The translations under genes and the position numbers were made by a program. The notes under the pieces were generated by a model that was given only the letters and a program-made list of their open reading frames with translations, was not told where the DNA came from and ran no database searches. From Pyxidicoccus trucidator (GTDB lineage: Bacteria > Myxococcota > Myxococcia > Myxococcales > Myxococcaceae), in the NCBI RefSeq assembly GCF_010894435.1, contig NZ_JAAIXZ010000003.1:620001-684000 (forward strand): 64,000 bases of DNA. The letters run 5' to 3'. How positions within the stretch are numbered: position 1 is the first letter of the stretch; each line of letters opens with the position of its first letter. Of the stretch, positions 26,599 through 35,132 are shown piece by piece.

Positions 26599-27039
26599 AT
26601 GCCCGTTGAGCTGAAGCTGCCCCCCTCGGATGACTGGGTACCCACCCTTGACGACACGCCGTACCTGCGGCTCGGTGGCGAGGAGGCGGTGCGCGCGCTG
26701 GCCCACGCCTTCTACGACGCCATGGACGCCGACGAGCCCGCCCTGGCCCGGCTGCATGAATTGGACGAGCAGGGCCGGGTGAATGTGGGCACGCGCGAGC
26801 GCTTCGGCCTCTTCCTGGTCGGCTGGCTGGGGGGCCCGCAACATTATATGGAGCGCCACGGCCACCCCCGGCTGCGCATGCGCCACGGCCACCTGCCCGT
26901 GGACACCGGGATGCGCGACGCCTGGCTGCGCTCCATGCACAAGGCCCTGGATGCCCGGGGCGTCACGGGCGGCCTGCGCCGCTTCCTGGAGGAGCGCTTC
27001 GCCCAGGTGGCGGACTTCCTCCGCAACACCGAGGGTTGA
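26599..27039 (+). CDS. Group II truncated haemoglobin
   Basis: 146 residues from the ATG at 26599, with AGGA immediately upstream. Family landmarks are LGGEEAVRALAHAFYDAMD (helices A-B), LFLVGWLGGPQHYMERHGHPRLRMRHGHLPVD (helices E-F, with the probable proximal His in RHGHLPV) and RDAWLRSM, where the Trp is the group II/trHbO G8 residue. It binds O2 or NO through haem in the cytoplasm; in bacteria the usual roles are O2/NO handling or redox protection. It is divergent from the PAS-rich hybrid kinase. Confidence 0.9.
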   Translation: MPVELKLPPSDDWVPTLDDTPYLRLGGEEAVRALAHAFYDAMDADEPALARLHELDEQGRVNVGTRERFGLFLVGWLGGPQHYMERHGHPRLRMRHGHLPVDTGMRDAWLRSMHKALDARGVTGGLRRFLEERFAQVADFLRNTEG

Positions 27040-27070
27040 GCCGCCTCCCCAGGCGCCCCCGTCGATGGGC

Positions 27071-27099
27071 TTGCAGAAAAAGCACGGTCGTTCTAGATA
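27071..27099 (+). promoter_or_regulatory. Promoter and overlapping operator of the TetR/hydrolase operon
   Basis: TTGCAG (27071-27076) and TAGATA (27094-27099) form a -35/-10 pair with 17-base spacing. Between them is the imperfect palindrome AGCACGGTCGTTCT (27081-27094), 12 of whose 14 positions match its reverse complement, a typical TetR site. The TetR start codon is only 6 bases after the -10, so the mRNA would be leaderless or nearly so. Bound TetR would block RNA polymerase, giving autorepression. Confidence 0.55.
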
Positions 27100-27105
27100 T
27101 AGGGC

Positions 27106-27705
27106 ATGCGCAAGGGCGAGCTCACGCACCAGACCATCCTCGAGACGGCCATCCGGCTGGCGAGCCGGGTGGGCCTGCAGGGGCTGAGCATCGGCGGGCT
27201 GGCGGAGGAATTGAGCCTCTCCAAGAGCGGCCTGTTCGCGCACTTCAAGTCCAAGGCGGAGCTCCAGGTCCAGGTGCTGCAGACGGCCACCGAGGTCTTC
27301 ACGGAGCGCGTCGTCCGCCCGGCCCTGACGCGACCGCGTGGCGAGCCCCGTGTCCGGGCCCTCTTCGAGGGTTGGCTCACCTGGGACAGGGACAAGATTT
27401 TCGAGGGCGGCTGCATCTTCGTGGCGGCGGCGGCGGAATTGGACGACGCGCCGGGGCCCGCGAGGGACACGCTGGTGCAGAGCCAGCGAGACTGGCTGGA
27501 CTGCCTGGCGCAGGCCGCCCGCATCGCCGTGGCCGAGGGCCACTTCCGCAAGGACGTGGACGTGGAGCAGTTCGCCCATGACGAGTACGCGGCGATGCTC
27601 GGCTTCCACCACTCGCAGCGGCTGATGAAGGACCCGCAGGCGGAGACGCGCGCCCGGCGTGCCTTCGAGGCGCTGCTCGTCGCCGCCCGCAACCCCAGCA
27701 CCTGA
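27106..27705 (+). CDS. TetR-family transcriptional regulator
   Basis: 199 residues. The N-terminal helix-turn-helix is clear (TILETAIRLASRVGLQGLSIGGLAEELSLSKSGLFAHFKSK region, residues 8-47). The C-terminal ligand domain has the TetR-C pattern with W-L-x-W and FEGGCIFVAAAAELDD, as in regulators of efflux or lipid-modifying genes. It directly precedes an alpha/beta hydrolase gene by 39 bases and likely represses itself and that gene through the palindrome at 27081-27094. Confidence 0.9.
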   Translation: MRKGELTHQTILETAIRLASRVGLQGLSIGGLAEELSLSKSGLFAHFKSKAELQVQVLQTATEVFTERVVRPALTRPRGEPRVRALFEGWLTWDRDKIFEGGCIFVAAAAELDDAPGPARDTLVQSQRDWLDCLAQAARIAVAEGHFRKDVDVEQFAHDEYAAMLGFHHSQRLMKDPQAETRARRAFEALLVAARNPST

Positions 27706-27744
27706 TTGGCTTTCTTCCTGTGTCCTTCCGAGGAGGACCTCATC

Positions 27745-28683
27745 ATGGCAGAAAATAGCACGAACGTTCGGACGAAACTGACGCTGACGGGAATCCGGGC
27801 CACGGCGAGGGGCCTGGGGGTGGTGGCGCCGGGGGTGGCGGCGGCGTGGGCGGAGCGGTTGTTCCGTTCGCCCCGGCGGACGCGGCGCTCGCGCACGGCC
27901 GAGGAGGTGCTGGCGCAGGGGCAGCGGCGGGTGCTGAAGCTGGGGGGCGAGCGGGTGTCGGTGTGGAGCTGGGGCGAGGGCCCCCGGGTGCTGCTGGTGC
28001 ACGGGTGGAGCGGCTACGGCGGGCAGCTCACGGCCTACGTGGCGCCGCTGGTGCAGGCGGGCTTCTCGGTGGTGACGTACGACGCGCCGGGGCACGGGGT
28101 TTCGTCCGGGCGTCTCAGCTCGCTGCCGGAAATGGCGGACATGGTGGCGCGGGTGGCGCGTGCCACGGGCGGGCCGTATGCGGTGGTGGCGCACTCGCTG
28201 GGCGCGGCGGCCACGGCGTTGGCCATGCGGGACGGGCTGAAGGTGGAGCGCGCGGTGTTCCTCTCTCCGCCGACGGACCCGCGCTGGGCCGTCCGCGCCT
28301 TCGGGAAGATGCTGGGCTTCTCCGAGGGAATCCAGAAGCGGCTGTCGGCGCGACTCGAGGCGCGCTTCGACATGCGGCTGCGGGACATGGTGCTCCCCCA
28401 CTTCGTACCCCTGTTGCAGGTGCCACTGCGCATCTTCCACGACGTGGGGGACAGGGAGGTGCCGGTGGAGGCGGGTGAGGCGGTGGCCCGTGCGTGGCCG
28501 GGGGCGAAGCTGACGCGCACGGAGGGGCTGGGCCACCACCGCATCCTCTACGCGCCGGAGGTGGTGGCGCCCGCGGTGGCCTTCCTATCGGAGGGCCGCC
28601 CGCGCAATGCGTGGCCGACGCTGGAGCTGCTGGCCTCGGCGGAGCCTCCGCGCGGGCACCTGCGCATGGTGCCCGGGCGCTGA
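27745..28683 (+). CDS. Alpha/beta-hydrolase fold protein
   Basis: 312 residues from the ATG at 27745, with AGGAGG 8 bases upstream. The hydrolase core shows the oxyanion motif LLVHGWSGYG, the nucleophile elbow AHSLGAAA (Ser), Asp in FHDVGDREVP and His in GLGHHRIL. There is no signal peptide. It is cotranscribed with the TetR gene and so likely responds to the same small molecule. A site resembling the TetR operator (AGCACGAACGTTCGG at ~27757) lies at its 5' end. Substrate unknown. Confidence 0.85.
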   Translation: MAENSTNVRTKLTLTGIRATARGLGVVAPGVAAAWAERLFRSPRRTRRSRTAEEVLAQGQRRVLKLGGERVSVWSWGEGPRVLLVHGWSGYGGQLTAYVAPLVQAGFSVVTYDAPGHGVSSGRLSSLPEMADMVARVARATGGPYAVVAHSLGAAATALAMRDGLKVERAVFLSPPTDPRWAVRAFGKMLGFSEGIQKRLSARLEARFDMRLRDMVLPHFVPLLQVPLRIFHDVGDREVPVEAGEAVARAWPGAKLTRTEGLGHHRILYAPEVVAPAVAFLSEGRPRNAWPTLELLASAEPPRGHLRMVPGR

Positions 28684-28686
28684 CCC

Positions 28687-29142
28687 TTACGCGCCCATCT
28701 TCTCCATGCGGCGCTGCATCTCCTCGGGCGACACGTCCTCGACGTGCTGCGAGAGCATCCACCTGTAGCCCTCGGGGTCCTCGAACGAGCCGGAGCGGTC
28801 GCCGTAGAACTGGTTCTCCAGCGGCCGCACCTGCTTGCCGCCGGCCTTCACGAAGCGCTCGGCGAGCGCGTCCACGTTCTCCGTGTAGATCATGAGGCCC
28901 ATCGGCGAGCCGCCGAAGGTCTTCGCGCTCTTGTTGTCCCACTCGGGCATCTCGTCCGCCACCATGAAGCGCGCGTCGCCAATCTGCAGCTCCGCGTGGG
29001 CAATCTTCCCGCCCGGCATGGGCATCCGGTACAGCTCGATGGCGCCGAGCGCGGCCTTGTAGAACTCGATGGCCTTCGCCGCGTCGCGCAGCGCGAAGTG
29101 CGGCGTGAGGGTGTGGTATCCGTCGGGAATCGCCTTGGGCAT
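28687..29142 (-). CDS. VOC-family (PhnB-like) protein
   Basis: 151 residues from the ATG at 29142 with a GGAGGAAG site upstream. The two beta-alpha-beta-beta-beta repeats of the vicinal-oxygen-chelate fold are visible: LTPHFALRDAAKAIEFYKAALGA at the start, and MIYTENVDALAERFVKAGGKQ with FYGDRSGSFEDPEGYRWMLSQHVED in the second half. This is the PhnB/glyoxalase-like type, which may bind metal and act on small molecules or mediate resistance. It is convergent with the hydrolase gene (3 bases between stops). Confidence 0.88.
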   Translation of the reverse strand: MPKAIPDGYHTLTPHFALRDAAKAIEFYKAALGAIELYRMPMPGGKIAHAELQIGDARFMVADEMPEWDNKSAKTFGGSPMGLMIYTENVDALAERFVKAGGKQVRPLENQFYGDRSGSFEDPEGYRWMLSQHVEDVSPEEMQRRMEKMGA

Positions 29143-29286
29143 GAGTCTTCCTCCTGGGGTTGGGGCCCCGCGCCACGCGGGGAGCGGGAGACTGCGCGAC
29201 GCGGCGGGTAGGCTGCAAGCATGTTCAGTAGAGGTGTGCGCTACTGAAATGGAAATGAGGTGGCCCCTCCAGGCGTACATGGGGCC

Positions 29287-30213
29287 ATGCTCTCCCTGCG
29301 CAATCTGGTGAAGGTGTACCCGGGCCCCGTGGCCGCCCTGCGGGGTGTGGACCTGGACGTGCCGCGCGGCATGTTCGGGCTGCTGGGGCCCAACGGCGCC
29401 GGCAAGTCCACGCTGATGAAGATTCTGTCGGGCCTGCTGGAGCCCACCTCGGGAGAGGTGACGCTGGACGGGTTGGACATCGTCCGGAACCCGGAGGCGC
29501 TGCGGCCCCACCTGGGCTACCTGCCGCAGGAGTTCGGCTTCTACCCGTACCTCACGGGCGAGGCGATGCTGCTGTACCTCCTGAAGCTCAAGGGCGTCAC
29601 CGCGCAGCAGGGGCTGAAGAAGCTGTGCGCGGAGCTGCTGGAGCGCGTCAACCTCACCTTCGCTGCGAAGCGGAAGGTGAAGGAGTACTCGGGCGGCATG
29701 CGGCAGCGGCTCGGGATTGCGCAGGCGCTGGCGGGCAACCCGAAGCTCATCATCGTCGACGAGCCCACCGCCGGCCTGGACCCGGAGGAACGGCTGCGCT
29801 TCTACCGGCTGCTGGCGGAGGTGGCCCACGAGCGCACGGTGCTGCTGTCCACGCACATCGTCGAGGACGTGGCCATGCTGTGCCCGCGCTTCGCCGTCAT
29901 CCGCCAGGGCCGCGTGGTGGCGATTACGTCTCCCACCGAGGCGAAGGCCGCGATTGCCGGCACCATCTTCGAGGGCACCGCGTCCGCCGCGGAGCTGTCC
30001 GAGCTCCAGCGCACCCGCCGCGTCACGCAGGCCGTGCTCTTCGAGGGCCGCAACCGCGTGCGCATCCACGAGCCGGGCGGCGCCGTGCCCGCTGGCTTCG
30101 AGCGCGTGACGCCCACGCTGGAGGACGCCTACCTCCTCTTGATGAAGGACACGCGCGAGGCCGCCACGCCCGCTGAGTCCACGGCGCCCGTCGTCCATGA
30201 GGTGGCACGATGA
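29287..30213 (+). CDS. ABC transporter ATP-binding protein
   Basis: 308 residues from the ATG at 29287; an in-frame GTG at 29260 is an alternative. Walker A is LLGPNGAGKST, the Q-loop GYLPQEFGFYPYLTG, the signature YSGGMRQRL, Walker B LIIVDEPTAGLDP and the H-loop LLSTHIVEDV. The C-terminal ~80 residues resemble exporter ATPases of the CcmA/NatA type. The stop overlaps the start of the permease gene in ATGA (30210-30213), so the two form one exporter. Confidence 0.92.
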   Translation: MLSLRNLVKVYPGPVAALRGVDLDVPRGMFGLLGPNGAGKSTLMKILSGLLEPTSGEVTLDGLDIVRNPEALRPHLGYLPQEFGFYPYLTGEAMLLYLLKLKGVTAQQGLKKLCAELLERVNLTFAAKRKVKEYSGGMRQRLGIAQALAGNPKLIIVDEPTAGLDPEERLRFYRLLAEVAHERTVLLSTHIVEDVAMLCPRFAVIRQGRVVAITSPTEAKAAIAGTIFEGTASAAELSELQRTRRVTQAVLFEGRNRVRIHEPGGAVPAGFERVTPTLEDAYLLLMKDTREAATPAESTAPVVHEVAR

Positions 30214-33200
30214 AGGCCCAACGGCTGGGCACCGTGGTGCGCACGGAATTGGCGCACCAGGTGCGCCGCCCGCTGTTCGTCATCCTGCTGGTCATCACCT
30301 TCCTGGTGGTGTGGGGCCTGTCCTCCGGCAACGTGACGATTGAGTCCGGAGCCAGCCAGGTGGGTGGACAGAAGGCGTGGGTGACGAGCGAGTTCGCCGT
30401 CTCGCAGACGCTCATCTTCCTCACCTTCCTCCTCTACACGTTCTTCGTCTCGGTGGGCGCCGGCATGGGCGTCATCGCGGACGACGAGGCGCGGGTGGGC
30501 CCCATCCTCCACACCACGCCGCTGACGCCGCGCGAGTACGTGTGGGGCAAGTTCCTGGCGGTGCTGGCCGCGTATGGCCTGGCGCTGGTGGCGCTGGTGG
30601 CCTTCATGGTGTTCTTCCACCACGTGGTGCCCGCGGGAGAGAACGCGGAGTACCGGGGCCCGCTGTCGCTGCTCAACTACGTGCGGCCGGCGCTCTTCTT
30701 CAGCGTGCCGCTGCTCGTCTTCACCGCGGGCATGGCCTTCACGGTGGGCGAGCTGACGCGGCGGCCGGTGCTCGTCTACTTCCTGCCCGTGGTGATGATG
30801 TTCGTCTGCGCGTTCTTCCTCTGGGACTGGTCGCCCGGGTGGCTGGACCCGAAGGTGAACCGGCTCCTCATGGCACTGGAGCCCGCGGGCCTGCGCTGGC
30901 TGAGCGAGACGTGGGTGAAGGTCGACCGGGGCGTGGAGTTCTACAACACGCAGCGCGTGGGGCTGGACGCGCTCTTCGTCCTCAGCCGGCTGGGCTTCAT
31001 CGCCGTAGGGCTGGCGGGCGTGGCGTGGAGCGCGCGTCACGTGGCGCATGGGCTGCGAGGCGCGCCGGTGCGGGCCGCGAAGGGGAAGACGCTGGCGGAC
31101 GCGCCGCCCGCCACGCCGGTGGGGACCGTGCGCGAGGAGGCGTCGCTCGCCTCGCTGGGGATGGAGGTTCGCCCGCCGGGGCTGTTGTCGGGGCTGTGGA
31201 CGGTGGCGCGCGCCGAGGTGCGCGGCCTGCTGTCGCAGCCGGGGCTCTACCTCTTCGTGCCCATCATCCTGTTGCAGATGGTGGTGCAGTCGCTCAACGC
31301 GGTGGGGCCGTTCGACACGCCGCTGCTGACGTCGCCGGGGCACTTCGCGGTGCGGAGCATGGGGCAGGCGTCGGTGCTCGTGTGCCTGCTGCTCATGTTC
31401 TACACGGTGGAGTCGCTGGAGCGGGAGCGCGCCGTCTTCTTCGCGCCCATCCATGACGCCACGCCGGTGCGCACGCTGTCGGTGCTGCTGGGCAAGGCGC
31501 TCGCGAACAGCCTCGTCGGAGTCTCGCTGATGGCGGCGGTGTGGCTGGCCGCGACGCTGGTGCAACTGGCGCAGGGGAAGGTGCCGGTGATGGTGGCGCC
31601 CTTCGTCATCGTCTGGGGGTTGCTGCTGCTCCCCACCTTCGTGCTGTGGACGTGCTTCGTGCTGGCGGCGCGCGCGGTGACGGGTGGGCGCTTCGGTGCG
31701 TACGGGCTGGCGCTGGCGGCGCTGTGCCTCACCGGCTTCGCGGCGGTGCGCGGCGAGCTGAACTGGGCGACGAACTGGCCGCTGTGGGGCTCGGTGAAGT
31801 GGTCCGATTTGGGGCCGTTCGAGGTGGACCGGACGGCGCTCGTGCTCAACCGGCTTGGCGCGCTGGGGCTGGCCGCGTTCTTCGCGGCGCTGGCGGTGCG
31901 GCTGGACGGACGGCGGGCGACGGACTCGGTGAGCACGCTGGAGCGGCTGAAGCCCGGCGGCCTGCTGCGCGGCGCGTGGCGGCTGGCCCCGTGGGCGGTG
32001 GTGCCGGCGGTGGCGCTCATCGGCGCGGCGGTGCAGGTGGGGCAGGGCTGGCAGGGGGACGCGGCGAAGAAGCGCGCGAAGGAGTACTGGCAGAAGAACC
32101 TGGCCACGTGGAAGGACGCGCCGCAGCCCGCGCTTCAGGACGTGGACCTGGACGTGGACCTGGAGCCGGAGGCCGGCACGTTCCGCATGCGCGGCACGTA
32201 CACGCTGGTGAACCGGCACGCGACGCCGCTGGACGCCTTCGCCCTCACTGGCGGAGACCACTGGGAGGACGTGCGCTGGACGGTGGACGGGAAGGAGTCC
32301 ACGCCGGAGGACCGCTCGCGGCTGTACGTCTTCCGGCCGGCCGCGCCGATGCAGCCGGGCGCGGTGCTGCGCGTGGGCTTCGAGTACCACGGCCACTTCC
32401 CCCGGGGCGCGACGAAGGACGGCGGGGACGTGGAGGAGTTCATCCTGCCGTCGGGGGTGGTGCTCACCAGCTTCAACCCGACGTTCGCCCCGGTGATTGG
32501 CTACCGGGAGGACATCGGCATCGACCCGAAGGAGAACAAGTACGAGCCGCGCGTGTACCCGGACCGGTACTACGAGGGGCCGACGGAGCCCGCGTGGGGC
32601 ACGGGGACGCCGTTCACCACGCGCATCCGCGTGACGGGTCCGGCGGAGTACACGCTCAACTCGGTGGGCGTGCTGGAGAGCGACGAGGTGAAGGACGGCC
32701 GCCGCGCCAGCGTGTGGAAGAGCGACCACCCGATGAGCATGTTCAACATCGTCGCGGGGAAGTGGGTGGTGCTGCGCGGTGAGGGCACGGCCGTCTTCCA
32801 CCACCCCGGGCACGGCTACAACGTGGAGCAGATGCGGCGCGGGCTGGATGCGGCGCGCCGGTACTACTCGGAGTGGTTCCACCCGTATCCGTGGAAGGAA
32901 CTGAAGCTGTCCGAGTTCCCCGGCCTGGACACGTACGCGCAGGGCTTCGCCACCAACATCACCTTCTCGGAGAGCATCGGCTTCCTGACGAAGAGCACGC
33001 CGAAGGCGAACGCGGTGCTGCTGATTACCGCGCACGAGGCGGCGCACCAGTGGTGGGGCAACATGCTCATCCCCGGCAAGGGCCCGGGGGGCGAGGTGCT
33101 GTCGGAGGGCACGTCGCACTACTCGTCGCTGAAGCTGGTGGAGCAGCTGGAGGGGCCCGCCGTGCGGATGGAAATCGCGAAGCGGCTGGAGGAGCGCTAC

Positions 33201-33821
33201 GCGAAGAACCGGCGCGTGGACGCGGAGCAGCCGCTGGTGAAGCTGGACAACACGCGCGAGGGCGACAACACCGTCCTCTACGACAAGGGCGGCTGGGTGT
33301 TCTGGATGATGGAAGGGCTGCTGGGCCGCGAGCAGATGCATGCGGGCATCCAGGCGTTCCTGAACCAGCGCATGAGCGACGCGGACCATCCGGTGCTGCA
33401 GGACTTCACCGCGGCGATGCGGCCCTTCGCACGGGACGCGGCGGCCTATGACGCCTTCGTCCAGCAGTGGTTCCACGAAGTGCACGTGCCGGAGTACCGG
33501 CTGTCCGCCGCCAACGTGAAGCAGGAGGGCGGACAGTGGGTGGCCACGGTGACGGTGGAGAACGCGGGCAGCGGGCGCATGCCGGTGGAGGTGGCCGCGG
33601 TGAAGGGCGAGCGCTTCCCGGAGCGGACGGAGGAAGAGGCCGCGAAGGGACCGGCACAGCCGTCACCGGACTACCGGGAGGCGCGGACGACGGTGGTGCT
33701 CGGGGCAGGGGAGAAGGCGGAGGTGACGGTGCGCGCCGACTTCGCTCCCGAGCAGTGGGTGGTGGACCCGGACGTGCGAGTGCTCCAGCTCCGGCGCGAG
33801 GTCGCGGCGCTGAAGCTGTGA
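30210..33821 (+). CDS. ABC transporter permease fused to M1-family aminopeptidase
   Basis: 1203 residues. The first ~620 residues contain two blocks of six or so transmembrane helices of the ABC-2 permease type, split by a soluble loop. The rest is an M1 aminopeptidase: zinc motif HEAAH (942-946) followed by the ligand Glu966 in LSEGTSHY, with one residue more than the usual 18-residue spacing. The GAMEN-type substrate motif is degenerate. This fusion is a known rare architecture in bacteria, but its cargo is not established. Here the peptidase would face the periplasm or outside. It pairs with the ABC ATPase by an ATGA overlap. Its last codons are duplicated in the downstream repeats. Confidence 0.9.
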   Translation: MKAQRLGTVVRTELAHQVRRPLFVILLVITFLVVWGLSSGNVTIESGASQVGGQKAWVTSEFAVSQTLIFLTFLLYTFFVSVGAGMGVIADDEARVGPILHTTPLTPREYVWGKFLAVLAAYGLALVALVAFMVFFHHVVPAGENAEYRGPLSLLNYVRPALFFSVPLLVFTAGMAFTVGELTRRPVLVYFLPVVMMFVCAFFLWDWSPGWLDPKVNRLLMALEPAGLRWLSETWVKVDRGVEFYNTQRVGLDALFVLSRLGFIAVGLAGVAWSARHVAHGLRGAPVRAAKGKTLADAPPATPVGTVREEASLASLGMEVRPPGLLSGLWTVARAEVRGLLSQPGLYLFVPIILLQMVVQSLNAVGPFDTPLLTSPGHFAVRSMGQASVLVCLLLMFYTVESLERERAVFFAPIHDATPVRTLSVLLGKALANSLVGVSLMAAVWLAATLVQLAQGKVPVMVAPFVIVWGLLLLPTFVLWTCFVLAARAVTGGRFGAYGLALAALCLTGFAAVRGELNWATNWPLWGSVKWSDLGPFEVDRTALVLNRLGALGLAAFFAALAVRLDGRRATDSVSTLERLKPGGLLRGAWRLAPWAVVPAVALIGAAVQVGQGWQGDAAKKRAKEYWQKNLATWKDAPQPALQDVDLDVDLEPEAGTFRMRGTYTLVNRHATPLDAFALTGGDHWEDVRWTVDGKESTPEDRSRLYVFRPAAPMQPGAVLRVGFEYHGHFPRGATKDGGDVEEFILPSGVVLTSFNPTFAPVIGYREDIGIDPKENKYEPRVYPDRYYEGPTEPAWGTGTPFTTRIRVTGPAEYTLNSVGVLESDEVKDGRRASVWKSDHPMSMFNIVAGKWVVLRGEGTAVFHHPGHGYNVEQMRRGLDAARRYYSEWFHPYPWKELKLSEFPGLDTYAQGFATNITFSESIGFLTKSTPKANAVLLITAHEAAHQWWGNMLIPGKGPGGEVLSEGTSHYSSLKLVEQLEGPAVRMEIAKRLEERYAKNRRVDAEQPLVKLDNTREGDNTVLYDKGGWVFWMMEGLLGREQMHAGIQAFLNQRMSDADHPVLQDFTAAMRPFARDAAAYDAFVQQWFHEVHVPEYRLSAANVKQEGGQWVATVTVENAGSGRMPVEVAAVKGERFPERTEEEAAKGPAQPSPDYREARTTVVLGAGEKAEVTVRADFAPEQWVVDPDVRVLQLRREVAALKL

Positions 33822-33840
33822 GGGCGGTGCGGCCTGCCCC

Positions 33841-33868
33841 GTGAGCCAGGGCCGGCGCCCTGGCTCAC
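33841..33868. terminator. 12-bp hairpin after the ABC/M1 operon
   Basis: GTGAGCCAGGGC (33841-33852) pairs perfectly with GCCCTGGCTCAC (33857-33868) around a 4-base CGGC loop. It sits 20 bases past the stop codon of the M1 fusion gene, between convergent genes, and lacks a U run. Confidence 0.6.
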
Positions 33869-33974
33869 TCCGGCGCGAGGTCGCGGCGCTCAAGCTGTGA
33901 CGGCGGTGAGGCCCGCTCCGCCCGGCGTGAGGTTGCTGCGCCGAAGCTGTAAGGGCGGTGCGGCCCGCTCCGCA

Positions 33975-33996
33975 AGCCAGGGCCCACGCCCTGGCT
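33975..33996. terminator. Second copy of the terminator-like hairpin
   Basis: AGCCAGGGC (33975-33983) pairs with GCCCTGGCT (33988-33996) around CCAC. Same stem as the hairpin at 33841-33868, and close to the end of the convergent minus-strand gene (stop at 34024). Confidence 0.55.
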
Positions 33997-34023
33997 CACG
34001 TCTCAAGCGGAGCGCGGGCGCGG

Positions 34024-34362
34024 CTACTCCGGCGTATATCCCGGCGTGGTGCTCGCGCCGAGCTGGGAAGAGGTGTAGCGGCCGCTCGCGTCGTAGTGAA
34101 CGCTGACGTCACCGGGCTCCAGCTCGTAGCTGTGGTCCGCCACGGTGCGCGTCACCTTGGGGCGCGCCGCCTTCACCTCCGTGCGCGTCACCTGCTCGCG
34201 CAGCATCGCGTCGAGCCAGTCGCGGTGCGCCTCGCAGTCGGCATAACCCTCGCCCACGTAGGTCGAAGAGACGGCCGAATCCACCGTCGCGTACGCCCCG
34301 ACGACCAGTGTCAGCGCCCACAAGCCCAGCACTCCGAAGAAAGCCACCTTCCATCGATTCAT
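34024..34362 (-). CDS. Small single-pass membrane protein
   Basis: 112 residues from the ATG at 34362. MNRWKVAFFGVLGLWALTLVVGAYA is a membrane anchor or signal, followed by a soluble part with CEAHRDWLDAMLREQ and a C-terminal beta-like segment (YELEPGDVSVHYDASGRYTSS). I do not recognise it. The start lacks a strong ribosome site, but the ATG at 34380 would only add MQTGPA. Confidence 0.55.
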   Translation of the reverse strand: MNRWKVAFFGVLGLWALTLVVGAYATVDSAVSSTYVGEGYADCEAHRDWLDAMLREQVTRTEVKAARPKVTRTVADHSYELEPGDVSVHYDASGRYTSSQLGASTTPGYTPE

Positions 34363-34496
34363 AGCGGGTCCAGTCTGCAACGGTCAGGCACTGGATGCCT
34401 GTTTTGAGTTGATATGGGCGGGCGGAGAGTGCCCGGTGAGGGGCCGCTCCACGGTGTGTCCGTGGAGCGGCTCGCTCGGAGCAACCGCGGTTGCCG

Positions 34497-35132
34497 CTAC
34501 TGCTGGACGGAGCTGGCCAGCTGCTGCATCGCGGCCCGCAGCACGGCGGGAGTCCCACCCGTCTCGGAGGGACGGGCGCCCGTGAGCGCGTCCACCCGGG
34601 TGTCGGGCAGGGACTGGCCATTTCGCGGGCCACTCAGGTCCATGAAGAAGTCGGCCTTGGCCGTCCCCGCGCTGCACCGGCCCGTCAGCGTTCCCTGGAG
34701 CGACGTCTGAAGCGAGCCGCCGGCATTCATGAGGCCGGTGCCCTGGGTGAACTCCAACGTCCAGGTGCAGCCGTTATTCGGGGGCATCGGGCACGTCGTC
34801 GCCCTCACGGTGAAGGACCGCTCTCCGCTCATCGACGCGCGAGGGCCGCAGCCCATGGAGCCGATGTCGAGGTTGAGTGACGCCTTGGAAGCGGAGGCCG
34901 TGTCCTTCTCGATGTCGAGCGTGTCCTGCACGTTGCCGGTCTCCGACTCGCCGTTGACGACGAACCGCATCGTCCCCGTGAGGGTGTAGCTCCCCGTCAC
35001 GTTCGCGCGATGGTCCTCCTGCTGCGCGGGCGGGTCATTCTTCGTGTCGCCCCCCTCCTCATTCTCGTCACCCCCACAAGCGGTCAGAGCGGACAGCGCA
35101 ATCACGGCCACGAGCAAACGAGAACGCATCAT
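34497..35132 (-). CDS. Hypothetical lipoprotein
   Basis: 211 residues from tandem ATGs (35132/35129), GGGGAGG 8 bases upstream. Lipobox LTAC is followed by an acidic linker (GGDENEEGGD). The mature part is beta-rich with paired cysteines (SMGCG, TTCPMPPNNGCTW, GRCSAG), consistent with a disulphide-bonded outer-membrane lipoprotein. No named family. Downstream neighbour on the same strand is the small membrane protein at 34024. Confidence 0.65.
   Translation of the reverse strand: MMRSRLLVAVIALSALTACGGDENEEGGDTKNDPPAQQEDHRANVTGSYTLTGTMRFVVNGESETGNVQDTLDIEKDTASASKASLNLDIGSMGCGPRASMSGERSFTVRATTCPMPPNNGCTWTLEFTQGTGLMNAGGSLQTSLQGTLTGRCSAGTAKADFFMDLSGPRNGQSLPDTRVDALTGARPSETGGTPAVLRAAMQQLASSVQQ

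Larger units (their letters stand above)
33792..33998 (+). repeat. Three degenerate tandem copies of the permease gene's 3' end
   Basis: Copies begin near 33792, 33871 and 33923. Each repeats CGGCGCGAGGTCGCGGCGCT...AAGCTGT followed by a stop (TGA or TAA) and GGGCGGTGCGGCC. The first copy contains the real stop codon (33819-33821). Copies 1 and 3 are followed by hairpins of similar sequence (33841-33868 and 33975-33996). The pattern suggests tandem duplication of a gene end plus its terminator. Confidence 0.7.

Noticed and set aside
30129-33485. Long open frame on the minus strand (over 1100 codons) opposite the ABC/M1 gene
   Set aside because: It is His/Arg/Gln-rich, has no recognisable domain, and mirrors the real gene in a very GC-rich region where antisense frames stay open.
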